Positions 1 through 6,847 of a stretch of 27,648 nucleotides of DNA are shown in pieces. Made by a program: the position numbers and the translations under genes. The number at the start of each line of letters is the position of its first letter. Positions within the stretch are counted from its first letter, which is position 1. Under the pieces are notes generated by a model. The model did no database searches. It was not told the DNA's origin and saw only the letters and a list, made by a program, of their open reading frames with translations. Location of the stretch: contig JALTXS010000008.1 in NCBI GenBank assembly GCA_027048265.1, forward strand, positions 1-27,648, written 5' to 3'. Origin of the DNA: Desulfurococcales archaeon. GTDB lineage: Archaea; Thermoproteota; Thermoprotei_A; Sulfolobales; Fervidicoccaceae.

Positions 1-361
1 CATCGTACAGCCTTACTATGGCCTTCTCCACCGATACAACAACCTTTTCCTCAACCTCCTTCTTCTTCGCCTCACCCTTCTCATCTTTCACAATCCGGGT
101 CCTCTTGACAGTCTTCTCCTCCACCGGCCCTTCTATAATAACCCTAACCTTGAGCCTGCGTGGAGGCTTCTCTATCCCCCGGGACCATATAACCCGGTTC
201 ACATCTTCTCCTATCACGACCTCCTTGGCTTTGGTCCTCCTTGCGATCCACTGCCTCAGGTACCTGATCGCCCTAGCGGCCCTGTTGGCCCGGCGGCCCC
301 AGTATAGGCGCGAGAGGTTAATAGTGTAGACGAGCTCCTTCGAGGACTTCTTCTCTGACAA
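1..361 (-). CDS. rpl31e: Ribosomal protein L31e (partial, 3' end outside window)
   Basis: This is a eukaryote/archaea-type protein of the 50S subunit that sits near the peptide exit tunnel. Reading the minus strand from a TTG at 361 gives LSEKKSSKELVYTINLSR, then an Arg-rich RRANRAARAIRYLRQW helix and VNRVIWSRG, the L31e hallmark. After about residue 85 the protein continues with a Lys/Glu-rich tail, so it is longer than a minimal L31e, and it leaves the window without a stop after 120 codons. The TTG is chosen because GGGGGTG lies about 6 nt upstream; an in-frame GTG at 370 would fall inside that Shine-Dalgarno site. It follows the L39e gene by 24 nt and is very likely co-transcribed with S19e, PDCD5 and L39e. 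Family assignment is firm; the exact start is moderately sure. Confidence 0.9.
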   Translation of the reverse strand, partial: MSEKKSSKELVYTINLSRLYWGRRANRAARAIRYLRQWIARRTKAKEVVIGEDVNRVIWSRGIEKPPRRLKVRVIIEGPVEEKTVKRTRIVKDEKGEAKKKEVEEKVVVSVEKAIVRLYD

Positions 362-385
362 GACTGGCACCCCCTACCCTAGGCG

Positions 386-541
386 TCAGGCCTTAAGCTT
401 CTGCCTCCTCCAGTTTCTCCTCTTTATGTTGAACCTGACCTTCCTACGCGTCTTAGCGACTACCCATACAGGTATGGGCCCGTTGGCCTTGAGGGCGTGG
501 GCAAGCCTGAGTTTCCTCCCAAGAGGCTTGTTGCGAGCCAT
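386..541 (-). CDS. rpl39e: Ribosomal protein L39e
   Basis: A 51-residue, very basic protein of the large subunit that lines the exit tunnel. The translation from ATG at 541 is MARNKPLGRKLRLAHALK and later KVRFNIKRRNWRRQKLK, which matches the short L39e family over its full length, including the Trp-Val-Val and NWRR elements. A GGGTGA Shine-Dalgarno site lies about 6 nt upstream. A longer frame from 571 adds ten residues with no counterpart in the family and is not used. The gene sits between PDCD5 (26 nt upstream) and L31e (24 nt downstream), the usual archaeal L39e-L31e pairing. Confidence 0.95.
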   Translation of the reverse strand: MARNKPLGRKLRLAHALKANGPIPVWVVAKTRRKVRFNIKRRNWRRQKLKA

Positions 542-567
542 GGGCGTCACCCGTGAGAAGGATGAGG

Positions 568-924
568 TCACTTCTCGCGAACCCGTATGTTGAAATCCCT
601 ACGCGTGCGGGAGGCGAGCTCCGCGAGAATCTCCTTAAGCTGGTCATCATCCACGGGGATGGGGAGCCTGCCCGACTGGGCGAGGGCTATGAGCTGGTTC
701 TCAACGAGCTCGGCCAGCTCCGGGCGGACGAGCTTCACGTTAGCCAGCCTCTCCCTTGCCTTGGGCGTGAGTATCTTCCTAAGCAGCTCCCTCTTCAGCG
801 CCTCAGCCTCCATCATGCGGCGTTTCTCTTCCTCCGCCTGCATGCGCTGCTGCATTTCCAGCAGTTTCCTCCTCTTGATCTCCTCAAGCTCCGGGTCCAC
901 GTACTCGTCCCCCGGCTGGGCCAA
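568..924 (-). CDS. PDCD5/TFAR19-family DNA-binding protein
   Basis: A 118-residue protein of the PDCD5 family, small helical proteins shared by archaea and eukaryotes that bind nucleic acid; the archaeal role is not settled. The sequence has the disordered acidic N-terminus (DEYVDPELEEIKRRK), a long charged helix (LLEMQQRMQAEEEKRRMMEAE), and the conserved LRKILTPKARERLANVKLVRP core followed by QLIALAQSGRLPIPVDD, the family signature. The start is TTG at 924, preceded by GGAGGGGAGG, with no ATG in a suitable place. Spacing is 30 nt from the S19e stop and 26 nt to L39e, so an S19e-PDCD5-L39e-L31e operon is likely; this order is common in archaea and suggests a link to translation. Confidence 0.92.
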   Translation of the reverse strand: MAQPGDEYVDPELEEIKRRKLLEMQQRMQAEEEKRRMMEAEALKRELLRKILTPKARERLANVKLVRPELAELVENQLIALAQSGRLPIPVDDDQLKEILAELASRTRRDFNIRVREK

Positions 925-954
925 GCCGTCCTCCCCTCCTTGGGACCGTGAAAT

Positions 955-1419
955 CTACTGTAGGTACTTCTGCAGCTCGGGCCTCTCCTGGGCCAGCTCC
1001 TTCATGATCTGGTAGGCAAGCTTGTCCATCACGGATATGGCCTTGGGTGTGAGGACCCTTCCCCTGCCGGGCACCTTCTTTACCCAACCTGCCCTCTCGA
1101 GCTGCTTCAGTATACTTCTAGGAATAGACCCCGAGGCCTTGACGAAGTGCTCCGGGGCGACGCCATAGTTCTTACGCCCCCCGTATATGACGCGGAAGGT
1201 GCCAACGCCTATAGGCTGGCGGGTTTTGTACATCTTCCTCAGCATAGAGGCGGCCCTTATGTACCACCAGTCCTCCTGCATAGGAGGGTGCTCTCTGTCG
1301 GTTCCCGTCTTCACGTAGGCCGACCATACGGGGGGTCTTAGCTCCTTCACGTTCTTCTTCAAGTACTCCGCGAGCTCAGCTATGAACCTGTCCGCAGGCA
1401 CCTCCAGAACAGTAACCAT
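955..1419 (-). CDS. rps19e: Ribosomal protein S19e
   Basis: An archaeal/eukaryotic 30S subunit protein of 154 residues. Family features are visible in order: VPADRFIAELAEYLK near the N-terminus, ELRPPVWSAYVKTGTDREHPP, the strongly conserved DWWYIRAASMLRKMY, a basic loop with YGGRKNYGVAPEHF, and the winged-helix-like end LERAGWVKKVPGRGRVLTPKA. ATG at 1419 is chosen because GGGTGAGG lies 3-10 nt upstream; the longer frame from GTG 1428 would start within this site. It is the first gene of the four-gene cluster reading to the left edge, with a TATA-like element about 120 nt upstream. Confidence 0.96.
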   Translation of the reverse strand: MVTVLEVPADRFIAELAEYLKKNVKELRPPVWSAYVKTGTDREHPPMQEDWWYIRAASMLRKMYKTRQPIGVGTFRVIYGGRKNYGVAPEHFVKASGSIPRSILKQLERAGWVKKVPGRGRVLTPKAISVMDKLAYQIMKELAQERPELQKYLQ

Positions 1420-1537
1420 GTTCCTCACCCTGAGCAGGCCTTGGGATTCCTGTGGTGCTCCGGGGCTCCGGGTGCCCGTTGTCTACCCCTTTCCCGGTTC
1501 TACCCCTTCGCGTCTCATCAATGACAATAACTTTATT

Positions 1538-1553
1538 GCATTAATAAAATATA
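1538..1553 (-). promoter_or_regulatory. TATA-like promoter of the S19e operon
   Basis: On the minus strand the AT-rich stretch TATATTTTATTAATGC stands out from the GC-rich surroundings. Transcription would begin roughly 25 nt downstream, near 1515, giving a leader of about 95 nt before the S19e ATG. There is no second AT-rich element closer to the gene, so this is the only candidate in the 161-nt gap to the upp gene. Inferred from composition and position only. Confidence 0.5.
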
Positions 1554-1580
1554 CGGGGAGCCCCCCGGCCCTCCACAGGG

Positions 1581-2267
1581 CTACTCGCCGAAGGCCCTGT
1601 CCCCCGCGTCGCCTAGGCCCGGGACTATGTAGCCCCGCTCATTTATCATGGGGTCGACAGAAACCGTGTATATAAGCGTGTCAGGGAAGGCGGACAGGAC
1701 CCTATCGATGGCGAGCCTCGTGCTGATCACCGTTGCGAGAACGAGGCGCTTCGGTTTCTCGGGGCCCTCGAGTATCCTCCTCATGGTCTCCACCGCAGTG
1801 CTCCCCGTGGCGAACATGGGGTCCGCTATTATGAGGGTGTCCCTAGACGTTATCCTGGGTATCTTGACGTACTTGACCTCGACCTCAAACCTCTTGTCCT
1901 CGGTCATGCCCTTCTCCTCGACCCTCCTGGCGCTTACCACACCCATCCTGGCCTTGGGGAATATCTTTATCATGCCCTCGACGAAGGGCATGCTGGCCCT
2001 CAGAACCTGGACTATCACGACCCTGTCCATGTCGGGGATACCAATGCCCCGGGCCTCGACGCCCAGGGGCGTGGTGACGCTCCTTTCCACCACCTCCATG
2101 TCCTCCACAATTCGGAGGGCCACGAGCCTGCCGAGTTTGACCAGGCCCTTCCGGAACTCTATCTGGCCCGTGTACCTGTCCCTCAGCTCCGTGAGGATGG
2201 CCTGGGCCAGGGGGTGGTTAACAAGCCTGACGTTGGGTGGGAGAGACCCTGTGGCCTCGCCATTCAT
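1581..2267 (-). CDS. upp: Uracil phosphoribosyltransferase
   Basis: Converts uracil and PRPP to UMP and pyrophosphate in pyrimidine salvage; cytoplasmic. The 228-residue product has the PRPP-binding loop IIADPMFATGSTA (about residues 146-158), the type I PRTase motif in its uracil-enzyme form, VLRASMPFVEGM in the dimer/flexible region, and the C-terminal uracil-binding stretch YIVPGLGDAGDRAFG. Length is slightly above the bacterial norm of about 208 because of an N-terminal extension. ATG at 2267 has GAGGTG about 5 nt upstream; an in-frame GTG at 2273 lies too close to that site. The gene stands alone between S19e and the RpoM-like gene, with its own TATA-like element and an inverted repeat (2278-2300) that suggests regulation. 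Confidence 0.95.
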   Translation of the reverse strand: MNGEATGSLPPNVRLVNHPLAQAILTELRDRYTGQIEFRKGLVKLGRLVALRIVEDMEVVERSVTTPLGVEARGIGIPDMDRVVIVQVLRASMPFVEGMIKIFPKARMGVVSARRVEEKGMTEDKRFEVEVKYVKIPRITSRDTLIIADPMFATGSTAVETMRRILEGPEKPKRLVLATVISTRLAIDRVLSAFPDTLIYTVSVDPMINERGYIVPGLGDAGDRAFGE

Positions 2268-2277
2268 GGGCACACCT

Positions 2278-2300
2278 CGGCCGCCCGGTCTCGGCGGCCG
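2278..2300. promoter_or_regulatory. GC-rich inverted repeat in the upp promoter
   Basis: A perfect 8-bp inverted repeat, CGGCCGCC and GGCGGCCG separated by 7 nt. On the minus strand it lies directly after a TATA-like CTTTTATCA (2301-2309) and just before the Shine-Dalgarno site of upp. It would cover the predicted transcription start near 2278-2282. It could be a repressor operator, or a hairpin at the 5' end of the mRNA. No binding protein can be named from sequence. Confidence 0.5.
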
Positions 2301-2345
2301 TGATAAAAGGAGTGTCGTGGGGTCTATATGTGGATGTCGTGGGTC

Positions 2346-2639
2346 TCAGTCTTCTCCCTCTCCTCCCTCTATCTCCTCCTGTATAAGGTCTAGGGCGACC
2401 TCGTAGTACTCCTCCATCATCTGCTGGCGTTCCTCCTCGCTCATGGTCAGGCTGGCGGGCTTGGATATGACCGAGGTAGTCTTGACCTTGGACTTCTTGT
2501 CGACCCTCTCGGTTATCGTGTAGCCTTCCTTCTTCTTGCCCACCTTCTCCTTGTACCCACACTTGGTGCACTGGAGGTACTGCTTCCCTTCGACCCTTAC
2601 GGGCACCATGAGGCCGCCGCACTTGGGGCAGAATTTCAC
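2346..2639 (-). CDS. TFS/RpoM-like zinc-ribbon protein lacking the TFIIS C-terminal domain
   Basis: The N-terminus MKFCPKCGGLM with Cys 4, 7, 24 and 27 (CPKC and CTKC) is the Rpb9/TFS-type N-terminal zinc ribbon found in archaeal transcript-cleavage factor TFS (often named RpoM). After it comes a basic linker (KEKVGKKKEG) and an acidic helix ending IQEEIEGGEGED. The C-terminal TFIIS ribbon of TFS, which carries the catalytic Asp-Glu pair and four more cysteines, is absent: 97 residues against about 110 for TFS. I infer that it can bind RNA polymerase but cannot stimulate cleavage. GTG at 2639 is the chosen start because GGAGGTGA lies about 7 nt upstream and family members begin MKFCPKCG; in-frame GTGs at 2642 and 2648 are alternatives. 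Confidence 0.75.
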   Translation of the reverse strand: MKFCPKCGGLMVPVRVEGKQYLQCTKCGYKEKVGKKKEGYTITERVDKKSKVKTTSVISKPASLTMSEEERQQMMEEYYEVALDLIQEEIEGGEGED

Positions 2640-2806
2640 CACTATCACCTCCCTCTGCAGCTTATTTGTTGGAAGCCTCTAAACTGCTCCGCCTGGGAGC
2701 TTAGCCTCCCAAGCTATTCTTGGAGGCGCTCTCATGTGGTATTAACGGTGCTGGTTAAAAACGTTTTTACAAAACTCCAGCACTCCTAATCCCATTGGGT
2801 GGAACG
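2640..2806. promoter_or_regulatory. Divergent promoter region, zinc-ribbon gene / 106-aa gene
   Basis: An intergenic region of 167 nt between divergent genes. For the plus-strand gene the run TTAAAAACGTTTTTACAAAA (about 2755-2774) is the best TATA region, placing transcription near 2795. For the minus strand there is a weak AGTTTAGA around 2678-2685 and the same A/T run further upstream. A GC-rich repeated element, GGGAGCTTAGCCTCCCAAGC (2694-2713), can form a GGGAG/CTCCC hairpin. Confidence 0.35.
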
Positions 2807-3127
2807 ATGACAAAGGGGTTCACGCTGTGCAGAGAATCCGACCCGGGGCCCCTGCTGCCCCGTGGCATAGTTGGGGTCTTCCACCATGTTCAGCCAGCTC
2901 GGGTGTTGGAGGGGCTGGGTGATGTGAAGAAGGTTGCCCGGGACGCTGTTATTGACTGCCTGGCGAAGGACCCCGGTGCCATGGTGCTGGATTCTAACGA
3001 GAATATAGGGACAAACTATATGCTCTACAGGCTCAGACCCTCAGTAGAGGAGAACGGGAAGATAAGAGTCAGGATAGTTACTCGGGGGAAACAGCTCTAC
3101 CAGACCCTAGTGCTCTTGGGAAGGTGA
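2807..3127 (+). CDS. Conserved-looking hypothetical protein, 106 aa
   Basis: I do not recognise this protein. It is 106 residues long with a mixed alpha/beta look (VKKVARDAVIDCLAKDPGAMVLDSNENIGTNYMLYRLRPSVEENGKIRVRIVTRGKQLYQTLVLLG), no membrane segment, no signal peptide and only two cysteines. Coding is supported by a start with GGGTGG 4 nt upstream of ATG 2807, by a TATA-like run at the right distance, and by a gap of only 6 nt to the following molybdopterin-domain gene, whose Shine-Dalgarno site overlaps this stop codon. The tight coupling suggests one operon, so a role linked to that enzyme is possible but not shown. An in-frame TTG at 2795 is a weaker start. Confidence 0.7.
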   Translation: MTKGFTLCRESDPGPLLPRGIVGVFHHVQPARVLEGLGDVKKVARDAVIDCLAKDPGAMVLDSNENIGTNYMLYRLRPSVEENGKIRVRIVTRGKQLYQTLVLLGR

Positions 3128-3133
3128 AAAGCC

Positions 3134-3718
3134 GTGGGCGAGGGAAGTGGTCGGCCCAAGCTGCCACCGGGCCAGTACTATGCCCCTGACTTCACCATAT
3201 ACAAGGTCATGGGCCAGCCGAGCGTAGACGAGAGGCTCTGGAGGCTAGTCGTTAAGCGGAACGGGGTCGAGCGAGCCCGCCTGGGCCTCGAGGAGCTGGA
3301 AAACCTGGGCTTAGAGCGTTTAAGGGTGGACTTTCACTGTGTGACAGGCTGGTCGGTGGCCAACGTGGTGTGGGAGGGGGTGCCCGTGAGGAGGCTGGTG
3401 GAGAAGCTCGGTATAGACAAGGGGTTCAACTGGATGTATGTTGAAAGCTATGATGGCTACACCACGGTGGTGCACAGGGATGATGCCCTTGACCCCCGGG
3501 CCATGATAGCCCTGAAGCTCAACGGGAGGCCCCTGGAGCCGGAGCAGGGGTGGCCTGCAAGGCTCGTGTTCCCCCATCTATACGGGTGGAAGGGTGCCAA
3601 GTGGGTTCATGTTCTGGACTTTATCGACGAGTATAGGGACGGGTACTGGGAGGCACTGGGCTACCATGAGAGGGGGAGGGTGTGGGAGGAGGAGAGGTTC
3701 AAGCGAACAGTAGTCTAA
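3134..3718 (+). CDS. Molybdopterin-dependent oxidoreductase, sulfite-oxidase-type domain
   Basis: A 194-residue protein consisting of one oxidoreductase molybdopterin-binding domain (the sulfite oxidase/MsrP fold). The cofactor-ligating cysteine is visible as Cys69 in VDFHCVTGWSVANVVWEGVP, and the C-terminal part LEPEQGWPARLVFPHLYGWKGAKWVHVLDF matches the conserved end of the domain. There is no Tat or Sec signal, so it should act in the cytoplasm, unlike MsrP and most sulfite oxidases. No dimerisation domain and no haem domain are fused. The metal may be Mo or W, which cannot be told from sequence. GTG at 3134 has AAGGTGA about 7 nt upstream. The substrate is unknown. It is converging with the gamma-glutamyltransferase gene, 16 nt away. 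Confidence 0.88.
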   Translation: MGEGSGRPKLPPGQYYAPDFTIYKVMGQPSVDERLWRLVVKRNGVERARLGLEELENLGLERLRVDFHCVTGWSVANVVWEGVPVRRLVEKLGIDKGFNWMYVESYDGYTTVVHRDDALDPRAMIALKLNGRPLEPEQGWPARLVFPHLYGWKGAKWVHVLDFIDEYRDGYWEALGYHERGRVWEEERFKRTVV

Positions 3719-3734
3719 CAGGGGACCAGGTGCT

Positions 3735-5240
3735 CTATAAGGCCAACGCTACCCCCGTTGAACGGGGATCCGCAGCGGTCTCGACTAGCTCCCCGCTTGT
3801 GAGCTGGCTTGCCTGCACTATACCGGTTGCGGCGCTGGGGACGATCTTCTCTACACTGTAGCCTGGTGGCACATGAGCCTCTAGCGGTTGCTCGAGGACT
3901 ATCTTAGCCGATAGCCTTTTGACTTCCGTGGCTAAAAGTATTCGGGGCCTGTGCAGGCCCCGGGACAGTATCCAGCCTGACTCCGCGATGTTGCTTAGCA
4001 CAACCGCATGGATCTGGGGGCGGAGGTCTCCCCCCGCGCAGCCTATCATGAGCCTCCTGTCGCTCCTCACTACTCCTAGTATTGAGAGGGTGTGGAGGGG
4101 CCTCTTGCCGGGTGCGGGGCTGTTGGGAAGCCCCTTCTCGAAGCTGAAGCCATGTCCCCTGTTTTGGAAGGCGATGTCCCGGGCAACAAGGCCCGAGCCG
4201 AAGGGGTGGTAGAGACTCTGTATGAAACCCACGAGGTTGCCCCACCTGTCCACGGCGGTGAGGAACGTGGTGTCCCCTCCCACAGTAGCCGGGGGTGATC
4301 CCTCCCCCTCTAGATTCTCGTGGACGAGGTCTTTCTCAAGGTCTTCCAGCGTCTTCTGCATGTAGCTGGGGTCGCCTAGGTTATGGTCCCTGTACTCGTA
4401 GGACAGCCCTACTGCTCGTAGGTAGAGCCTAAGATCCCTGTGGGGAGAGATTGTGCCAAGGTGGTGGTCGACTGTCTTGATTATCTGGAGCCCCGTGTGA
4501 CCCTGGCTGTTAGGCGGGAGCTCGTATAGCTCTGCTTCGATTGAGTCAACGCTAGTTCTAAGGGGCCTCACCGCCTCTCCCCGGTGACCCTGGAAGTCCT
4601 CAACCCCGACGTCAGCCCCCTGTCTCCCGAGCTCCTCTACAATGCTGCTCGTCACCCCCGACTCATCCTCGTAGAAGGCACGGGGGCCTTTCCTCGCGAT
4701 GATCTCGAGCACGCGTGCCTTGTCCTTAGGCCTGTATGTGGCCCCAGGGTATAGGTGGTCGTATGTCCTTTTCCAGCCGGGGAATGATGATAGCTGGGAG
4801 CGCAGGGCCTCCACTGCTCTTGCTAGGGGCTCGGGAGTGGGCAGGCCGTTGCTGGCTAAGGAGATTGCTTTCGATAGCAACTTGCCAAGGGGGAGGCGGG
4901 TGTGGTTCTCAACCATGTGGTGCCACGTGTCCACTAGTCCGGGAATGGTTAGGGTCAGGGGTCCTCTCAGGGGCCTTTCTGCTAGGAACCTTTCAGGGTC
5001 GAAGGTCCGCGGGCTTCTGCCCGAGCCATTATAGGCTAGAACTTCGCCGCCGGGCGTCATCGCCAGTAGGAAGGCGTCGCCTCCCAGGTCACCCGTGTGG
5101 GGGAGGGCGACGGTCAGGACGGCGCTCATCGCTATGGCAGCATCGAAGGCGTTGCCGCCCTCCTCAAGGACCTTCAGGCCGGCGAGACTTGCCAGGTAGT
5201 ACTGGCTTGCCACCCCTTGTGACCCGTAGGCTGAGGGCAA
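3735..5240 (-). CDS. Gamma-glutamyltransferase family protein
   Basis: An Ntn-hydrolase of 501 residues. The N-terminal half has AGLKVLEEGGNAFDAAIAMSAVL and HTGDLGGDAF, both GGT hallmarks. The autoprocessing site is GGDTTFLTAVDRWGN with Thr324 as the predicted new N-terminal nucleophile, followed by SLYHPFGSGLV, FQNRGHGFSFE and PAPGKRPLHTLS, which correspond to the small-subunit motifs. There is no obvious signal peptide, so it is probably intracellular, unlike periplasmic bacterial GGT. Because most archaea lack glutathione, the substrate could be another gamma-glutamyl compound or an amide, as in acylase-like family members. TTG at 5240 has GGGTGACC about 7 nt upstream. It is divergent from the ubiD gene, with a shared AT-rich promoter element. 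Confidence 0.9.
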   Translation of the reverse strand: MPSAYGSQGVASQYYLASLAGLKVLEEGGNAFDAAIAMSAVLTVALPHTGDLGGDAFLLAMTPGGEVLAYNGSGRSPRTFDPERFLAERPLRGPLTLTIPGLVDTWHHMVENHTRLPLGKLLSKAISLASNGLPTPEPLARAVEALRSQLSSFPGWKRTYDHLYPGATYRPKDKARVLEIIARKGPRAFYEDESGVTSSIVEELGRQGADVGVEDFQGHRGEAVRPLRTSVDSIEAELYELPPNSQGHTGLQIIKTVDHHLGTISPHRDLRLYLRAVGLSYEYRDHNLGDPSYMQKTLEDLEKDLVHENLEGEGSPPATVGGDTTFLTAVDRWGNLVGFIQSLYHPFGSGLVARDIAFQNRGHGFSFEKGLPNSPAPGKRPLHTLSILGVVRSDRRLMIGCAGGDLRPQIHAVVLSNIAESGWILSRGLHRPRILLATEVKRLSAKIVLEQPLEAHVPPGYSVEKIVPSAATGIVQASQLTSGELVETAADPRSTGVALAL

Positions 5241-5276
5241 GGCCGGTCACCCTTTCCGACAATGTGTCTTGCGGGT

Positions 5277-5289
5277 GGTTTTATTTCTG
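5277..5289. promoter_or_regulatory. Shared AT-rich promoter element between ggt-like and ubiD genes
   Basis: The stretch GGTTTTATTTCTG is the only AT-rich element in the 79-nt gap between the divergent starts at 5240 and 5320. It lies about 40 nt from each start codon, so one TATA region could serve both directions, with very short leaders on both sides. Inferred from spacing. Confidence 0.45.
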
Positions 5290-5319
5290 AGCCTCACGAG
5301 AATATGGATGGTGCTCCCG

Positions 5320-6783
5320 ATGCCCCGGACAAGGGACCTGGGCGATTACCTGGACTTCCTGAGGAAGGAAGGAAGGCTCGTCGAGACAGGTGTTGAAGTC
5401 TCCCCCATCCTGGAGATACCCGAGATCCTAAGGAGGCTTATGTATGGGGGGTATGGTAAGGCGATTCTCTTCAACAACGTGAAGGGGTACCCGGGCTTCA
5501 GGGTAGCGGGTAACCTTTTCGCCAGCTACGAGCTACTCTGCAGAGCCCTGGGTGTTGGCGGTCTGGAGGAGGCTGGTGCCAGGCTGTTCGAGCCAGTAGC
5601 CCGGCCCCCTCCCCTCACTCTTTCGGAGAAGGTGCGCAGCCTTGGAGAAGTACTCGGCCTGGGCAAGTACATGCCCAAGAAGGTGGGCAGGGCTGGGTTC
5701 ACCAGCAATGTTCTCGAAGGCAGCGAGGCCCGCCTGGACAGGCTTCCCGCCTTCAAGGTCTGGCCCCGCGATGGGGGCCGTTACCTGACCTACCCCCTCA
5801 TCCACGTGGTCGACCCCGTGAAGAGGGTGGTGAACATGGGGGTCTACAGGGTCATGTTGCACGAGGATGGCGGGGGCGTTGTTCACTGGCAGGCCCATAA
5901 GCGTGGAATGCAGGCCCACCAGGACGCAGAGCGTCGGGGTGAACACGAGATACCCGCAGCAATCGTCATTGGCAGTGATATTGGGACCCTCCTGACAGGA
6001 GCCATGCCAGTGCCGTATCCCATTGACAAGCACCTTTTCGCAGGGGTGGTTAGGGGCGAGGGTCTGCAGGTCTTTGTCCTCGATAACGGGGTTCCAGTTC
6101 CGGCGAATAGCGAGTTCGTGGTCGAAGGGAGCATACTGCTGGACGACCTCAGGCCGGAGGGCCCCTATGGGGATCACTTTGGCTACTATGATGTCCCTGA
6201 TAGGAGGTTCCCCTATTTTAGGGTGGATAGGATATGGTACAGGGACGACCCCGTATACTTTGGGAGCGTTACGGGTAAGCCTCCCCTGGAGGACGTTGTT
6301 ATCGGGAAGGCTGCTGAGAGGCTCTTCCTACCAAGCCTCCAGACCCTTCTCCCGGAGATAGTTGATATGCACCTGCCCCCCCATGGTGTTTTCCAGGGGA
6401 TGGCAATAGTATCCATTAGGAAAAGGTACCCGGGCCATGGCAAGAAGGCTGCCCTGGCACTCATGGGGCTGGGCCAGCTGTCGTTGACGAAGATATTCAT
6501 AATAGTGGATGAGGACATCAACGTCCATGATATCAACCAAGTGATATGGGCGGTCTCGAGCCACGTGGATCCCCAGAGGGACGTGCTTGTGATCTCCAAC
6601 ACGCACGCCGATGAGCTGGACCCCAGCACTCCCGTTCCCCGTTATGGAAGCAAGCTCGCAATAGACGCCACGAGGAAGACCTCCGAGGAGTACGGGGGCA
6701 GGGACTGGCCGGAGGAGGTGGAGGTCGACGAGGAGACCCGGAGAAGGGTTGACGAGAAGTGGCCCCTGCTTGGCATCGGGTGA
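5320..6783 (+). CDS. UbiD-family decarboxylase
   Basis: A prenylated-FMN-dependent decarboxylase of 487 residues, typical length for UbiD. Visible family features: LGDYLDFLRKEGRLVE at the N-terminus, KAILFNNVKGYPGFRVAGNLF, GVYRVM with Arg177, MPVPYPIDKHLFAG, and EFVVEG...RPEGPYGDHFGYY with Glu280 and Asp285 in the positions of the catalytic acids. Known archaeal roles are decarboxylation in menaquinone biosynthesis (MqnL-type) and, in Aeropyrum pernix, anhydromevalonate phosphate decarboxylation in the modified mevalonate pathway. Sequence alone does not choose between them; the adjacent UbiA gene favours quinone-type work but either fits. ATG at 5320 has GATGGTG 6 nt upstream; the frame is open from 5269 but those starts lie before the likely transcription start. 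Confidence 0.92.
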   Translation: MPRTRDLGDYLDFLRKEGRLVETGVEVSPILEIPEILRRLMYGGYGKAILFNNVKGYPGFRVAGNLFASYELLCRALGVGGLEEAGARLFEPVARPPPLTLSEKVRSLGEVLGLGKYMPKKVGRAGFTSNVLEGSEARLDRLPAFKVWPRDGGRYLTYPLIHVVDPVKRVVNMGVYRVMLHEDGGGVVHWQAHKRGMQAHQDAERRGEHEIPAAIVIGSDIGTLLTGAMPVPYPIDKHLFAGVVRGEGLQVFVLDNGVPVPANSEFVVEGSILLDDLRPEGPYGDHFGYYDVPDRRFPYFRVDRIWYRDDPVYFGSVTGKPPLEDVVIGKAAERLFLPSLQTLLPEIVDMHLPPHGVFQGMAIVSIRKRYPGHGKKAALALMGLGQLSLTKIFIIVDEDINVHDINQVIWAVSSHVDPQRDVLVISNTHADELDPSTPVPRYGSKLAIDATRKTSEEYGGRDWPEEVEVDEETRRRVDEKWPLLGIG

Positions 6784-6847
6784 CCCGGGGCCTTCTGAGA
6801 GCTGGGACCCCGGGCGGGCTGAGGGAAAGGGAGTTTTCTCGGGCATT

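Noticed and set aside
553..951. Plus-strand frames opposite the PDCD5 gene
   Set aside because: Antisense to a clear PDCD5 match with good Shine-Dalgarno site; Leu/Arg/Ser-rich shadow.
6749..6847. 33-codon extension of the UbiA frame overlapping ubiD
   Set aside because: Pro/Gly/Ser-rich with no family match. Kept only as an alternative because the Shine-Dalgarno site for ATG 6848 is weak.
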